A stretch of 64,000 bases of DNA from Streptomyces sp. YPW6. Lineage in GTDB: Bacteria > Actinomycetota > Actinomycetes > Streptomycetales > Streptomycetaceae. The stretch is from assembly GCF_018866325.1 (NCBI RefSeq), contig NZ_CP076457.1, positions 7,351,001 through 7,415,000 of the forward strand, written 5' to 3'. Within the stretch, counting starts at the first letter, position 1; every line of letters begins with the position of its first letter. Below the pieces are notes generated by a model. The model searched no databases, was not told the origin of the DNA, and saw only the letters and a list, made by a program, of their open reading frames with translations. The translations under genes were made by a program, and so were the position numbers. This document shows positions 43,113-52,022 of this stretch, piece after piece.

Positions 43113-44917
43113 TGTCCCAGATCCGAGTCGAAATCGACGGCATCCGCGACCGGGAGATCCACCTGGTGGACCCGTACGAACCCAAGGACCTTGGCGGACT
43201 GCTGCGGATGGTCTTCATGATCCCGTACGGCCACGCCTTCAGCCTGATGGGCAACGGCCCCATGGGCCTGCACGACCTCATCAACCGTACGAAGGACGTC
43301 CCCGCCGTCGCCGAACGCGCCCTGCACTACGAGTGCCTGGTCCACGAGGGGAATCGCGTGACCACGCCGGACGGGGAGGTCTACCGCAGCATCGAGTCGC
43401 CCTTACCCGTCGGCACGGCGGACGTGATCGGCGTCTCCGTCATCAACTCCGGCAGCCTGCACTCCGTCTTCCAGCAGCTCGACCTCGCCGGAGTACCCCG
43501 CCGCAGCGCCGACCGGATCCCCGGCGAGCACCCACTCGTCGTCGGCGGCAACTCCGGCCTCGCCGACCCCGAGCCCATGGCCGACTACCTCGACGTCATC
43601 GCCCTCGGCGAAGCCGAAGAATCCCTGCTCGAACTGCTGCGCGTCGTCCACGCCCACCGTGAGGAGCCCGGAAGCGGCGTCAGCCTGTACGAGAAGCTGG
43701 CCCGCATCCCCGGCCTGTACGTGCCGTCGCTGTACACCTGCGAGTACCTGCCCGGCGGCGGCGTCGCCGCGGTCACCCCGAAGAAGCTCACCGTCCCCGC
43801 GAAGGCCAGCCCCGCCTACCTCCCCGTACGTGAGCTGCACCCCGCCCACTTCGTCTACCCCAAGAGCGACGGCACCGCCGCCGGCATCCACCCCACCCTC
43901 GGCTGCCGGCACTCCTGTGACTTCTGCAACCTCGGCGTACCCCCGTTCCGCCACGCACCCATCGGCATGCTCAAGGACTACATCGACCGGCTCGAAGCGC
44001 AGAAGATCCGGCGGATCATCATCAGCTCGCCCACGTTCACCCAGTACCGACACCGCCGCGAACTCCTGGACCACATCAGCGCTTACGCCCGCGGGGCGGC
44101 AGCCGAAGGGGAGACGGTTACCACCATCATCGGCTCCATCCGGGCGGACGAACTCACCGCGGGCTACCTGGAGTCGGTCACCGAACTCGAAGAGTTCGGG
44201 CACCTGTTCACCGAGCTGAACCTGGACCAGGCCCGGGGCATCATCACCATCGCCCCCGAGTGGGCCTCCCCGGACCTCGTCGCGATGTACGGCAAGACCC
44301 AGCGCCGCGAACGCGTCGACAACGCCATCGAACTGTGCCGCAAGAGCAAGGACGTCAACACCGTCATGCTCTATTTCATCGTCGGCGCACCGGGCGAGCG
44401 CGACGCGGACCGCCTCGACATCGCCGACTACGCCCAGGACGTCCTGGACCGGCTCGGGCACCCCGACGGCACGGTGATCGTCAAGCTCCACCAGTTCATG
44501 CCCAAGCCCGGCACCGCCAGCCAGCGCCTGCGGATGAGCGACCCCGACCTCGTCCACACCTACACCGCGCAGATCGAGGACCGCCTGCGCGCCCTCGTCG
44601 GCGACGAGAAGTTCGAACAGCACTTCCGGGTCCTCGACCTCGGCGCCAGCCACATGCACCTCGAAGTCATCTGCTCGCGAGGCGACCGCCGGATCGGGCT
44701 GGTCCTAGAGGACCTCTACGACGCGAACGTCGACCTGCGCACGGTGACCAAGGACCAGCTCGTCGAGGCCCTCGCCCGCCGCGGTCTGTCGTACGACCGC
44801 CACCTGCGGCACATGGACGAGCCCGTCCTGCCCTGGCACACCCTCAACCACGTCAACACCACCGCCGAGAAGCAACTGGCCACCGCCCTGTACGAGCGCG
44901 AGAGTACCCTCGGGTGA
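43112..44917 (+). CDS. B12-binding-type radical SAM protein
   Basis: 601 residues. The N-terminal ~230 residues have a cobalamin-domain-like layout (VIGVSVINSGSLHSVFQ, HPLVVGGNSGLADPEPM, YLDVIALGEAEESLLEL), as in class B methylase/TIGR-type B12-radical SAM proteins. Cysteines 265, 269 and 272 in CRHSCDFCNL bind the 4Fe-4S cluster. No clear B12 His motif (DxHxxG) is seen, so cobalamin binding is uncertain. It sits between the DegT aminotransferase and a nucleoside phosphorylase, both coupled by overlaps. Confidence 0.88.
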   Translation: MSQIRVEIDGIRDREIHLVDPYEPKDLGGLLRMVFMIPYGHAFSLMGNGPMGLHDLINRTKDVPAVAERALHYECLVHEGNRVTTPDGEVYRSIESPLPVGTADVIGVSVINSGSLHSVFQQLDLAGVPRRSADRIPGEHPLVVGGNSGLADPEPMADYLDVIALGEAEESLLELLRVVHAHREEPGSGVSLYEKLARIPGLYVPSLYTCEYLPGGGVAAVTPKKLTVPAKASPAYLPVRELHPAHFVYPKSDGTAAGIHPTLGCRHSCDFCNLGVPPFRHAPIGMLKDYIDRLEAQKIRRIIISSPTFTQYRHRRELLDHISAYARGAAAEGETVTTIIGSIRADELTAGYLESVTELEEFGHLFTELNLDQARGIITIAPEWASPDLVAMYGKTQRRERVDNAIELCRKSKDVNTVMLYFIVGAPGERDADRLDIADYAQDVLDRLGHPDGTVIVKLHQFMPKPGTASQRLRMSDPDLVHTYTAQIEDRLRALVGDEKFEQHFRVLDLGASHMHLEVICSRGDRRIGLVLEDLYDANVDLRTVTKDQLVEALARRGLSYDRHLRHMDEPVLPWHTLNHVNTTAEKQLATALYERESTLG

Positions 44918-45720
44918 ACGGATTCCCTCTCCACCCGGGCAAGCACGCCCTGCCCGCCGTACCCGACCCGGCCGAGCACGCCGCGTACGTCCGCACCACC
45001 GACTCCGATGCGGACCTCTCCACGTTCGACGGGGTGGTCCTCCTCTACCAGGGGCGGCTTCTGGAGCACGCTCTGCGTACGTACCGCACCAGTCCCCGGC
45101 CGGGCTGGGTGCGTGGCGGCCTGCACCTGGTCGAGGCCCAGGGCCGCGGATTTGCCCTGTGCGGCGGCTTCGGCCTCGGCGCCCCGGCCGCCGCCCTCGT
45201 CGTCGAGCAGCTCGCCGCGCTCGGCACCCAGCGGATCATCACCGTCGGCACCGCCGCTTCCCTCCAGCGCGACCTCCGCCCCGGCTCCCTCGTCGTGGCT
45301 AGGAGCGCGCTGCGCGACGAAGGGCTCTCCCACCACTACCTCGCGCCCGGCCGTACGGCCTCACCCTCGCCCGCCCTCACCCAGCACCTGACCGAAGCGC
45401 TGGCCTCGTACGACCCACCGGTCACGCGCGGGCCGATCTGGACCACGGACGCCCCGTACCGCGAGACGACGGCAGAAGTCACCCGGTACGAAGCCGAAGG
45501 CATCCTCGCCGCCGACATGGAAGCCGCCGCGGTCTTCGCCGTGGGCCACTGCCGTACGGTCGCCGTCGCCACCGTCCTCGCCATCGCGGACTCCCTCCTC
45601 GACCGCCGCCCACGCCAGCACTCGCCGGACACCGAACACGCACTCCACACAGCGCTTGCCGCAGCGGCGCAAGCGCTCCACACCTCGACGGCGTCACCGC
45701 CGCCCCTCGGCGAACACTAG
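44914..45720 (+). CDS. nucleoside phosphorylase family protein
   Basis: 268 residues. FDGVVLLYQGRLLEHAL, ALCGGFGLGAPAAALVVEQLAALG, IITVGTAASLQ and AADMEAAAVFAVGH are uridine/purine nucleoside phosphorylase (PNP_UDP) motifs; DMEAAAV is the nucleoside-binding segment. The GTG start overlaps the radical SAM stop (GTGA). It may remove the base from a nucleoside intermediate, or salvage 5'-deoxyadenosine formed by the radical SAM enzyme. Confidence 0.88.
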   Translation: MNGFPLHPGKHALPAVPDPAEHAAYVRTTDSDADLSTFDGVVLLYQGRLLEHALRTYRTSPRPGWVRGGLHLVEAQGRGFALCGGFGLGAPAAALVVEQLAALGTQRIITVGTAASLQRDLRPGSLVVARSALRDEGLSHHYLAPGRTASPSPALTQHLTEALASYDPPVTRGPIWTTDAPYRETTAEVTRYEAEGILAADMEAAAVFAVGHCRTVAVATVLAIADSLLDRRPRQHSPDTEHALHTALAAAAQALHTSTASPPPLGEH

Positions 45721-45759
45721 GGTTGAACTCCTCGTGAACAGAAGCAGAAGGGCACCCTT

Positions 45760-46638
45760 GTGAGCACCGGCGCCTCGCGTCCCACGGTCGGCGCGGTCGT
45801 CCTGACCATGAACGACCGGCCCGAGGAGTTCCCCCGGGCCATGGCCTCGCTCCTCGCGCAGGAAGGCATCGACCTCGACGTCGTCGTGGTCGGCAACGGC
45901 TGCGAACCTGAGCAGATCCCCGCAGGCGTCCGCACGATCACGCTGCCCGAGAACGTCGGCATCCCCGAAGGCCGCAACGTGGGGGCCGACAACGTCAAGG
46001 GCGATTACCTCTTCTTCTTCGACAACGACGCCCACCTGCCCGACACCGACACCCTCGCCCGGCTCATCGCCGAACTTCACCGCGACCCCCAGCTCGCGTA
46101 CGTACAGCCGCGCATCAGCGATCCGGTGACCGGTGAGACCCTCCGCCGTTGGGTACCCCGCCTCCGGGCCTCGGACCCCACCCGGCCCGGCATCGTCACC
46201 GTCATGGCCGAGGGCGTCGTCATGGTCCGCCGCGACGCCTACGACCGCGCCGGAGGCTGGCCGGGAGACTTCTTCCTCTTCCACGAAGGCGTCGAACTGG
46301 CCTGGCGGCTGTGGAACCTGGGCTGCACCGGCCGGTACGTCCCCGATATCGTCGTCCACCACCCCGCCACCAACCCGGCCCGGCACGAGACCTTCTACCG
46401 GCTCAACGCCCGCAACCGCGTCTGGGTCGCCCGCCGCAACCTGCCCCGCCTCCTCGTCCCCTTCAACCTCGCCACCTGGAGCCTGATCACCCTGTGGCGC
46501 ATCCGCGACCGACAGGCCCTCCGCGTCACGCTCGCCGGCTTCCGCGAGGGGCTCGCCGGCGGACAGGGCCCGAGGCAGCCCATGTCCTGGCGAACCGTGC
46601 TCCGGCTCACGACGGCCGGGCGACCGCCTGTCTTCTGA
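45760..46638 (+). CDS. family 2 glycosyltransferase
   Basis: A 292-residue GT-A transferase. AVVLTMNDRPEEFPRAMASLLAQ and NVGIPEGRNVGADNVKGDYLFFFDNDAHL (DxD metal motif) form the donor site, and FFLFHEGVELAWRLWNLG the acceptor-side ED-like motif. GTG 45760 has GAAGGG upstream. It is the last gene of the seven-gene cluster and would attach the amino sugar to an acceptor. No polyketide or peptide scaffold gene is next to it. Confidence 0.88.
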   Translation: MSTGASRPTVGAVVLTMNDRPEEFPRAMASLLAQEGIDLDVVVVGNGCEPEQIPAGVRTITLPENVGIPEGRNVGADNVKGDYLFFFDNDAHLPDTDTLARLIAELHRDPQLAYVQPRISDPVTGETLRRWVPRLRASDPTRPGIVTVMAEGVVMVRRDAYDRAGGWPGDFFLFHEGVELAWRLWNLGCTGRYVPDIVVHHPATNPARHETFYRLNARNRVWVARRNLPRLLVPFNLATWSLITLWRIRDRQALRVTLAGFREGLAGGQGPRQPMSWRTVLRLTTAGRPPVF

Positions 46639-46729
46639 CGCTCTCGAATCGCCACGGTCGGGTAGTCGCGCTTGCCGCAAAAATCGAACAAATGGCCTAA
46701 TAGATGTATGGCACCTCTCCCCTTCCCTC

Positions 46730-46948
46730 GTGACCTGGTACTCCTTCAAGCGGACTGGGAGCGGACGTACGCCCGAGCTGATCGACGGGCAACGGGCTCC
46801 CCTGGGGTGGGCGGCCAAGTCGAGGCTGCGATACCTCTCGGCCCGCCTGGCGGCACACCCCTACTGGGTGGCGCGATCCGGGCGGATGACCGGCTGGGCT
46901 GACCTGCGTCGACAGGCGCGAAGGTTCATAGAGGCGGAAGAAGCGTGA
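46730..46948 (+). CDS. small hypothetical protein
   Basis: A 72-residue basic protein beginning VTWYSFKRTGSGRTPELIDGQRAPLGWAAKSRLRYLS. The composition (many Arg/Trp) and steady coding bias suggest a real gene or the 3' remnant of one. No family recognised. It lies 91 bp after the glycosyltransferase on the same strand. Confidence 0.4.
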   Translation: MTWYSFKRTGSGRTPELIDGQRAPLGWAAKSRLRYLSARLAAHPYWVARSGRMTGWADLRRQARRFIEAEEA

Positions 46949-47688
46949 GCCTCCGTGGGCCTTCCGCAGTCGAGACCGTGGGACGGCCGCCGCGCTCCTT
47001 CGCGCTCACGAGCCTCCGCTCGGCGAAGTTTGCGACTGGTGACGGACGGATCGGCGGTGTTCGGCGGAACGCTGGGCGGCGAGTCGATCGTCTGACGCTT
47101 CCTCCCGGACCGCCCATCGAAGTCAAGAGGCTGGCTGGATCACGTCTGTTCGGGCGGTTAGCCCGGTTAACGCCTTATGCCTCATGGTGAGGCTATCCGC
47201 GTGTGATCACTTGGGCCATTTGCGTTACTTGTAACCGACCGCATGTCGGGTTCTGGTGTGACGTATCTCGGATTGACAACGGGGTGACCGATCAGTCCCT
47301 GGGGGTGCGCGCTCGGCAGTGACAGGTGAAAGCGCACGTCAGGGGGTGATCGGCAGGCCCTCATGGACTTTTTGTGCATTTTGACCGAAGCGCGAATGTC
47401 CTCGCTGAACCGACCGCTGCTGAGTTTTCGGTCAATCTCTGCCCAACCTTTCGCGTACCGTCCAAGAAGTTCCCGAAGCCTCGGCGAGGCGAGTGGCGAA
47501 TGCGTTGCTCATTCGCTAGAGCGACATGATGCGTCGATGCGGTTTAGGCCCTTGCTGGGCTGCGGCGGTGTCGCGCTGGATGCAGCCGAAGGGCAACTCC
47601 GCTCGCCGGGCCAACGCGGAGGGAACTGAGAGTCAGCGGCGCGGTCGCGCCTAGCTCGGGGGGAGCTAAACGGTAGAAGGGATTTGTC
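46949..47688. other. 740-bp region without a supported gene
   Basis: GC content drops around 47200-47480, and no long frame with coding bias is present on either strand. AT-rich patches such as TTTTTGTGCATTTTGACC near 47368-47385 could hold promoters for the ImmA/IrrE operon. It marks the boundary between the sugar cluster and the replication/mobilization region, so an attachment or insertion scar is possible, though none was identified. Confidence 0.5.
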
Positions 47689-48348
47689 ATGTGGTCTGGG
47701 AAGATCCTTCGCACTGAGCCCACGGGTCCGACCCGGGGCGGAGAGCCCCGAAGAGGACCGGGCCGCCGTCGGGCGGTGGAAAAGGACCTGCATCGCTTCC
47801 TACGTCGGGAACTTCGAGACCTCGGTATTCATCCACCGCTGGACGTGGAGGAGCTGTGCAAGGCGCTCAGCCGTCGGCGTGGTCGGCCCCTCTACCTGCG
47901 GGAGGCACCGCTGCCGAAGCCAGGACCGACGGGGATGTGGGTCGAGTACGACGACTACGACGTGATCTTGTACCAGCAGGAGACGACCCGCCTGCATCAA
48001 GATCACATCAAGCTCCACGAGATAGGACACATTCTCGTGGCGGAGGCCGAGGACGCCGAGCAGGCGCCGGCCGAAGCGGCGGAGCAGCCCCCCGTGCTCG
48101 ATCCCGAAGAAGAGTCGGCCGTCCTCGTGGAGGGCTGGGCCGCCATGCTCCCGGTATTCGACCCCAAGACGATCAAGCGCGTCGCGCGTCGTTGCTCGTA
48201 CGACGACGGCGAGGAGTGCTCCGTCGAACTCGCGGCGACGATCGTCCTGGAGTGGGCGTCAGTGCTGGACGACTCGACGCCCCTCTCGGAGGACCCGTCT
48301 CTGCGGCGTGTGCAGTCGGCCCTCGGAGACCGGCGAGGATGGCTGTAA
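47689..48348 (+). CDS. ImmA/IrrE-family metallopeptidase
   Basis: 219 residues. The zinc protease motif HEIGH lies around residue 110 in KLHEIGHILVAEA, preceded by a DVEELCKAL segment typical of the family. ImmA/IrrE proteases cleave XRE-type repressors. The XRE regulator encoded at 50738-51631 is the obvious candidate target. ATG 47689 has AGAAGGG upstream. The MAB_1171c-type gene begins 3 bp after its stop. Confidence 0.87.
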   Translation: MWSGKILRTEPTGPTRGGEPRRGPGRRRAVEKDLHRFLRRELRDLGIHPPLDVEELCKALSRRRGRPLYLREAPLPKPGPTGMWVEYDDYDVILYQQETTRLHQDHIKLHEIGHILVAEAEDAEQAPAEAAEQPPVLDPEEESAVLVEGWAAMLPVFDPKTIKRVARRCSYDDGEECSVELAATIVLEWASVLDDSTPLSEDPSLRRVQSALGDRRGWL

Positions 48349-48351
48349 CCC

Positions 48352-49500
48352 GTGGAACTGCTACTCCTGGGGCTCGTGGGCGCCCTTGCCTGGAAGCTCT
48401 GCAAGCTGTGGCGAACCCCCCACGACGCACCTTTGCGGTCGGTGACCCTCTGCCTCCTCTGCGCCACGCTTTCCTACCCCATCGCTATGCCGGGAGGCGC
48501 GACCGGCGTCGACACGGTTGCGGGGCACGGGGCGACAAAATTGGTCCAGAACGTGCTGCTGCTCGTCTCGATGTACTTCCTGATGTGTTTCTACCTCTAC
48601 TCTGCGGCTGACGAGGAGGCGAGCCGTCGCAGGGCGAACAAGGAGGCGGTCGCCGTCGTGGCCGTCGTGGTGGTCATCACCCTGGCTGCCGTATCGGTGC
48701 CGCACGAGGTCTTCGCCGGCAGTTTCAGCACCGCGGACATGACGGTTCCGCAGATCGCTGTCTTCTACGGCGGAGCCGGGTGTTACCTGACGTACGTCCT
48801 GGGCATCGCCGCCAGGTGGACCCGCACCTACGCCCGAATGTCCCGTCGCCCCCACGCAACAGGACTGTGGATGGCGGCTGTTGGTCTGGGCGCGATGGCC
48901 GTGGCCTGCGCGATCAGGGCTGTCATCGTGGCCGTCCGCTGGGCGGACATCGAGGTACCCCAGCGTCTGATGGCTGCGGTCGCGTTCCTGTTGGTCGCAT
49001 CCATCCTTCTGTTCACGGCCGGGATCACCTACTCGGGGGTCCGCGCCCGAATATCTTCTTCGAAACTCTGGCTCCAGCACCGACGTGATTACCGCCGCCT
49101 CGCCGCCCTCTGGGAGTTGTTGGCCGAGGCGTTCCCCGACAACGTTCTACCGCCGGCGTCCTCGTCCGCCCACGACCGACGACGCGCTCGGGGAGTCCAC
49201 CGCCGCTACCACCGCCGCATCGTGGAGATCCGAGACGGCCTGGTCGCCATCAGCCCGTACCTCCTGGTGGACGGCACCGGCATCCCAGCGCCCGATGTCG
49301 ACTCGGATGAGCTGGCAGCTCGGCTACGGCGGGCTTCTGCCCGGGTCAAGGAAGGGGCCCCCGTGCCCCGCCGGGCGGTCCCCCTCGCCATGACGCTGGG
49401 GAGCGATCGAGCGGCAGATGTGAAACAACTGATTGCGGTGTCCGACGCGCTGGTGACAGACCGCGCGACCCCCCTCACGATCAAGGAGGCACCATGCTGA
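48352..49500 (+). CDS. MAB_1171c-family membrane protein
   Basis: 382 residues. The N-terminal half has seven to eight hydrophobic helices. The C-terminal 150 residues are soluble, with LWELLAEAFPDNVLPP and RRYHRRIVEIRDGLVAISPYL, the marks of the MAB_1171c family of putative transporters. This family normally neighbours an ImmA/IrrE protease and an XRE regulator, as here. The amidohydrolase start overlaps its 3' end by 7 bases. Its function is unknown. Confidence 0.85.
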   Translation: MELLLLGLVGALAWKLCKLWRTPHDAPLRSVTLCLLCATLSYPIAMPGGATGVDTVAGHGATKLVQNVLLLVSMYFLMCFYLYSAADEEASRRRANKEAVAVVAVVVVITLAAVSVPHEVFAGSFSTADMTVPQIAVFYGGAGCYLTYVLGIAARWTRTYARMSRRPHATGLWMAAVGLGAMAVACAIRAVIVAVRWADIEVPQRLMAAVAFLLVASILLFTAGITYSGVRARISSSKLWLQHRRDYRRLAALWELLAEAFPDNVLPPASSSAHDRRRARGVHRRYHRRIVEIRDGLVAISPYLLVDGTGIPAPDVDSDELAARLRRASARVKEGAPVPRRAVPLAMTLGSDRAADVKQLIAVSDALVTDRATPLTIKEAPC

Positions 49501-50681
49501 TCAGCGGACGACGTGTGCTCGTCGACACGGGCACGTATCTGGACGACGGCGCCGTCCTGATCGAGAGCGACTCGATCGTGGCTGTGGGGCCGCGCAAGGA
49601 GATCGAGGAGCAGACCGCCGCCGACGTGCCGCGGTCGGTGTTCGACGGCACGCTTCTGCCCGGCTTGATCGACGCCCACGTACACCTCGTCTTCGACGGG
49701 GGCCCCGACCCGGTATCCGCTCTCCAGACCTCGACCGATGAGGCCCTGCTCGCGGACATGCGCCGCCGCGCGGAGGAACTGCTGCTCAGCGGCGTCACCA
49801 CGGCCCGTGACCTCGGAGACCGGAACGGACTGGCACTTCGCCTGGATTCGGAGATCGCCGACCAGCGCACGCCAGGACCGAGGATCGTCTCCGCAGGCAC
49901 GCCCCTGACCACCCCCGGCGGGCACTGCCATTTCCTCGGGGGTGAGGTCTCGGGCGAAGCCGAGATCCGCGCCCTCATCCGTCTCAACCTCGAACGAGGT
50001 GCTGGGGTCATCAAGTGCATGGTCACTGGCGGCGGCCTCACCCGGGGCGGGCCCGCAAGTCACCAATCCCAGTTCTCCGAAACGGAACTGCGCCTTCTCG
50101 TAGATGAGGCTCACGCGGCAGGCGTCCCCGTCGCGGCCCACGCACACGGAGCCGACGGCATCGCCGCAGCCGTGGAGGCCGGAGTGGACACCATCGAGCA
50201 CTGCACGTGGATGACCGGCGACGGCCTCGACTTCCGCCGGGACGTGGTGCAGCAGATCATCGACCGCGACATCACCGTCTGCCCAGCGGTAAGCCCTCAC
50301 TGGCGGATGCTCCCCGCGATCTTCGGCGAGGAGCGCGCCGCCGGGATGTTCGACCTGGTACGTCAGATGGCAGACGCGGGTGTGAAGCTGGTCGCCGGCA
50401 CGGACGCCGGAGTGCAGCGTGCCACCTTCAACGGCCTGGTGCCGGCCCTCTCGTTCTACGCCCACCTCGGCCTGGCGAACGCCGAGATCATCAACATGGC
50501 GACAACCGCCGCAGCCACGGCCCTCGGGCTCGGCTCCACAACCGGCCGTATCGCTCCGGGCTACCGCGCGGATCTCATCGCTGTCGGGGGAGACCCGCTC
50601 TCGGATCTCGACGCCCTCAAGAACGTCACGGCCGTATTCGCCTCCGGTCGGCGGCACGATCCGAAGGCACCAGTCGAGTAG
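49494..50681 (+). CDS. amidohydrolase-superfamily metal hydrolase
   Basis: 395 residues. LLPGLIDAHVHLVFDGG holds the HxH metal motif, then GAGVIKCMVTGG (metal-bridging Lys), VAAHAHGADG, EAGVDTIEHCTW and GTDAGVQ (final Asp). The order fits the imidazolonepropionase/Xaa-Pro dipeptidase-like branch. It could process a signal peptide or lactam; unknown. AAGGAGG precedes ATG 49494. Last gene of the three-gene operon, followed by a strong terminator. Confidence 0.88.
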   Translation: MLISGRRVLVDTGTYLDDGAVLIESDSIVAVGPRKEIEEQTAADVPRSVFDGTLLPGLIDAHVHLVFDGGPDPVSALQTSTDEALLADMRRRAEELLLSGVTTARDLGDRNGLALRLDSEIADQRTPGPRIVSAGTPLTTPGGHCHFLGGEVSGEAEIRALIRLNLERGAGVIKCMVTGGGLTRGGPASHQSQFSETELRLLVDEAHAAGVPVAAHAHGADGIAAAVEAGVDTIEHCTWMTGDGLDFRRDVVQQIIDRDITVCPAVSPHWRMLPAIFGEERAAGMFDLVRQMADAGVKLVAGTDAGVQRATFNGLVPALSFYAHLGLANAEIINMATTAAATALGLGSTTGRIAPGYRADLIAVGGDPLSDLDALKNVTAVFASGRRHDPKAPVE

Positions 50682-50695
50682 TCGGGGCTGACCGA

Positions 50696-50736
50696 GCCCT
50701 GCCCTCTGGAGCCTCCGGAGGCCCGGAGGGCAGGGC
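50696..50736. terminator. bidirectional terminator
   Basis: Arms GCCCTGCCCTC (50696-50706) and exact complement (50726-50736) surround a GGAGCC/GGAGGC-rich centre that can extend the stem. It lies between the convergent amidohydrolase and XRE genes and can serve both. Confidence 0.8.
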
Positions 50737-50737
50737 C

Positions 50738-51631
50738 CTACTCGTCGTCCGTGGAGCCGACCTGTTTCTCGAACTCGGCCTGCAGGTCCGTCAGGAGCGA
50801 GAGAACCTCGGGCGACAGACCCTCCGGGCCGAGGCCACGAGCCCGAACCCGTCCGATCGTCCCGTTCCGGGATGCGAGCAACACACGAATCCCCTGGTAC
50901 ACCTGACGGGTGACGGCCTCGTCCGGCTCGAAGTACATGCGCTCGACGCCGAAGAACTCGGCAAGGCCCTCCAGGACAACGGGGTCCGGGCCGTCGGCGT
51001 CACCGGCACCTGTTCGGAGGGCCTCGACCTCCTTGGCCGTGACAACCTCCGCCCCTGCATGCCGGTTCACCGCCTCTGCGATTTCTCCATCTCCCGGAAC
51101 TGCGCCCGCCGGGTAGGAGTGTTCCAGTAGGAAGCTGATCTTCTCCCCGAGAGCACGAGGATGCTCGTCGGCCTCGGCCGCAGCGACGCTCTCGTCCCCG
51201 TCCTCTTCGACGATGTTTCCGAACGAGCGCTCCTGAGCTTGCTCCAGCGCCTTCTCCGATACGCCGTACGCCGCTGCCAGCTTCGGCACGTACTTCTCCT
51301 TGAGCCGCCGTACGCCGTTCTCGGCCGCAGCCACCGGGCCGTCGCTCTTCGTGCCGATGAACCTCGCCACCTCGTACCGGTAGAGGCCCGCGTCGCACCG
51401 CAGGTCGATCAGGTCGGGCGCGCCTTTACGGGGGAACAGCTCATCCAACGGTTTCCGGAGTACGCGCGCGATGCCCGGCAGCTTCTCCTGGTCCGGGACG
51501 CTTGAGCCCAACTCCCACCCCGCCACGGTTGAGTCCGCAGCGTCGACGGCAGCCCCCACCTCGGCCTGCGGGATCTCTGCAGCCCGTCGTACGGCGCGCA
51601 CCACTGTTCTGTCGAAGTGGCGAGCTGACAT
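50738..51631 (-). CDS. XRE-family transcriptional regulator
   Basis: 297 residues. There is an N-terminal HTH (VRRAAEIPQAEVGAAVDAADSTVAGWELGSSVPDQEKLPGIARVL) and later a second HTH-like helix set (LAEFFGVERMYFEP). It is convergent with the ImmA/IrrE-MAB_1171c-amidohydrolase operon and divergent from the replication genes. Its 5' gap holds direct repeats overlapping a promoter. It likely represses the replication or transfer genes and is inactivated by ImmA-type cleavage, by analogy with ICEBs1 ImmR/ImmA. Confidence 0.83.
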   Translation of the reverse strand: MSARHFDRTVVRAVRRAAEIPQAEVGAAVDAADSTVAGWELGSSVPDQEKLPGIARVLRKPLDELFPRKGAPDLIDLRCDAGLYRYEVARFIGTKSDGPVAAAENGVRRLKEKYVPKLAAAYGVSEKALEQAQERSFGNIVEEDGDESVAAAEADEHPRALGEKISFLLEHSYPAGAVPGDGEIAEAVNRHAGAEVVTAKEVEALRTGAGDADGPDPVVLEGLAEFFGVERMYFEPDEAVTRQVYQGIRVLLASRNGTIGRVRARGLGPEGLSPEVLSLLTDLQAEFEKQVGSTDDE

Positions 51632-51642
51632 CGAGACCTCTT

Positions 51643-51701
51643 TTTCGTGCGAGTCGAAGAACTATCGGCTCGTTGACCTTTCGTGCGAACCGGGATAGCT
51701 T
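51643..51701 (+). promoter_or_regulatory. promoter and repeated operator sites for replication genes
   Basis: TTGACC (51673-51678) and TAGCTT (51696-51701) are 17 bp apart, a good sigma-70-type promoter reading into the replication genes. The 10-mer TTTCGTGCGA occurs twice (51643-51652 and 51679-51688), the second copy inside the spacer. The XRE gene start (51631) is close to the first copy. The repeats are likely repressor sites. Confidence 0.65.
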
Positions 51702-51890
51702 CAGACTACCGAAAAACGGGGTGCCGTGCATCCCTCCCGGTCAGGCTGCGTGCCTGCCGAGGGTGTGAGGCTGAGGAGGAGAACACCTCCTTCGGCGTGC
51801 CCGGCAAGAGGGGGTGCCGACCGAACGCGGGTCAGGGAGGGGGCAGGGGATGCACGCCAAGGGCCCGTAACGCGACGAAGCAACGAAGAA

Positions 51891-51925
51891 CCGGCGCCCG
51901 GGAGTTACCAGCTCCCAAGCGCCGG
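51891..51925. repeat. hairpin in the leader of the replication operon
   Basis: Arms CCGGCGCCCGGGAG (51891-51904) and CTCCCAAGCGCCGG (51912-51925) pair at 12 of 14 positions. It lies in the 320-bp leader between the promoter at 51673 and the first gene at 52023. It could be an attenuator, an antisense-RNA target or part of an origin. No gene is seen in this leader. Confidence 0.5.
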
Positions 51926-52022
51926 GCCGGCACCCCGAAGGGCGCCGATTCACATCTCGCGGGCGGCGGGGCTTTTGCACGAGAACCACCGCACCGCGCT
52001 CCTACAAACCACGGAGTATCGC

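Noticed and set aside
39422..44659. Long minus-strand frames opposite the epimerase, DegT and radical SAM genes
   Set aside because: Shadow frames; translations are Val/Gly/Glu-rich without domains.
49206..50657. 483-residue minus-strand frame opposite the amidohydrolase
   Set aside because: Antisense to a gene with a complete amidohydrolase metal site.
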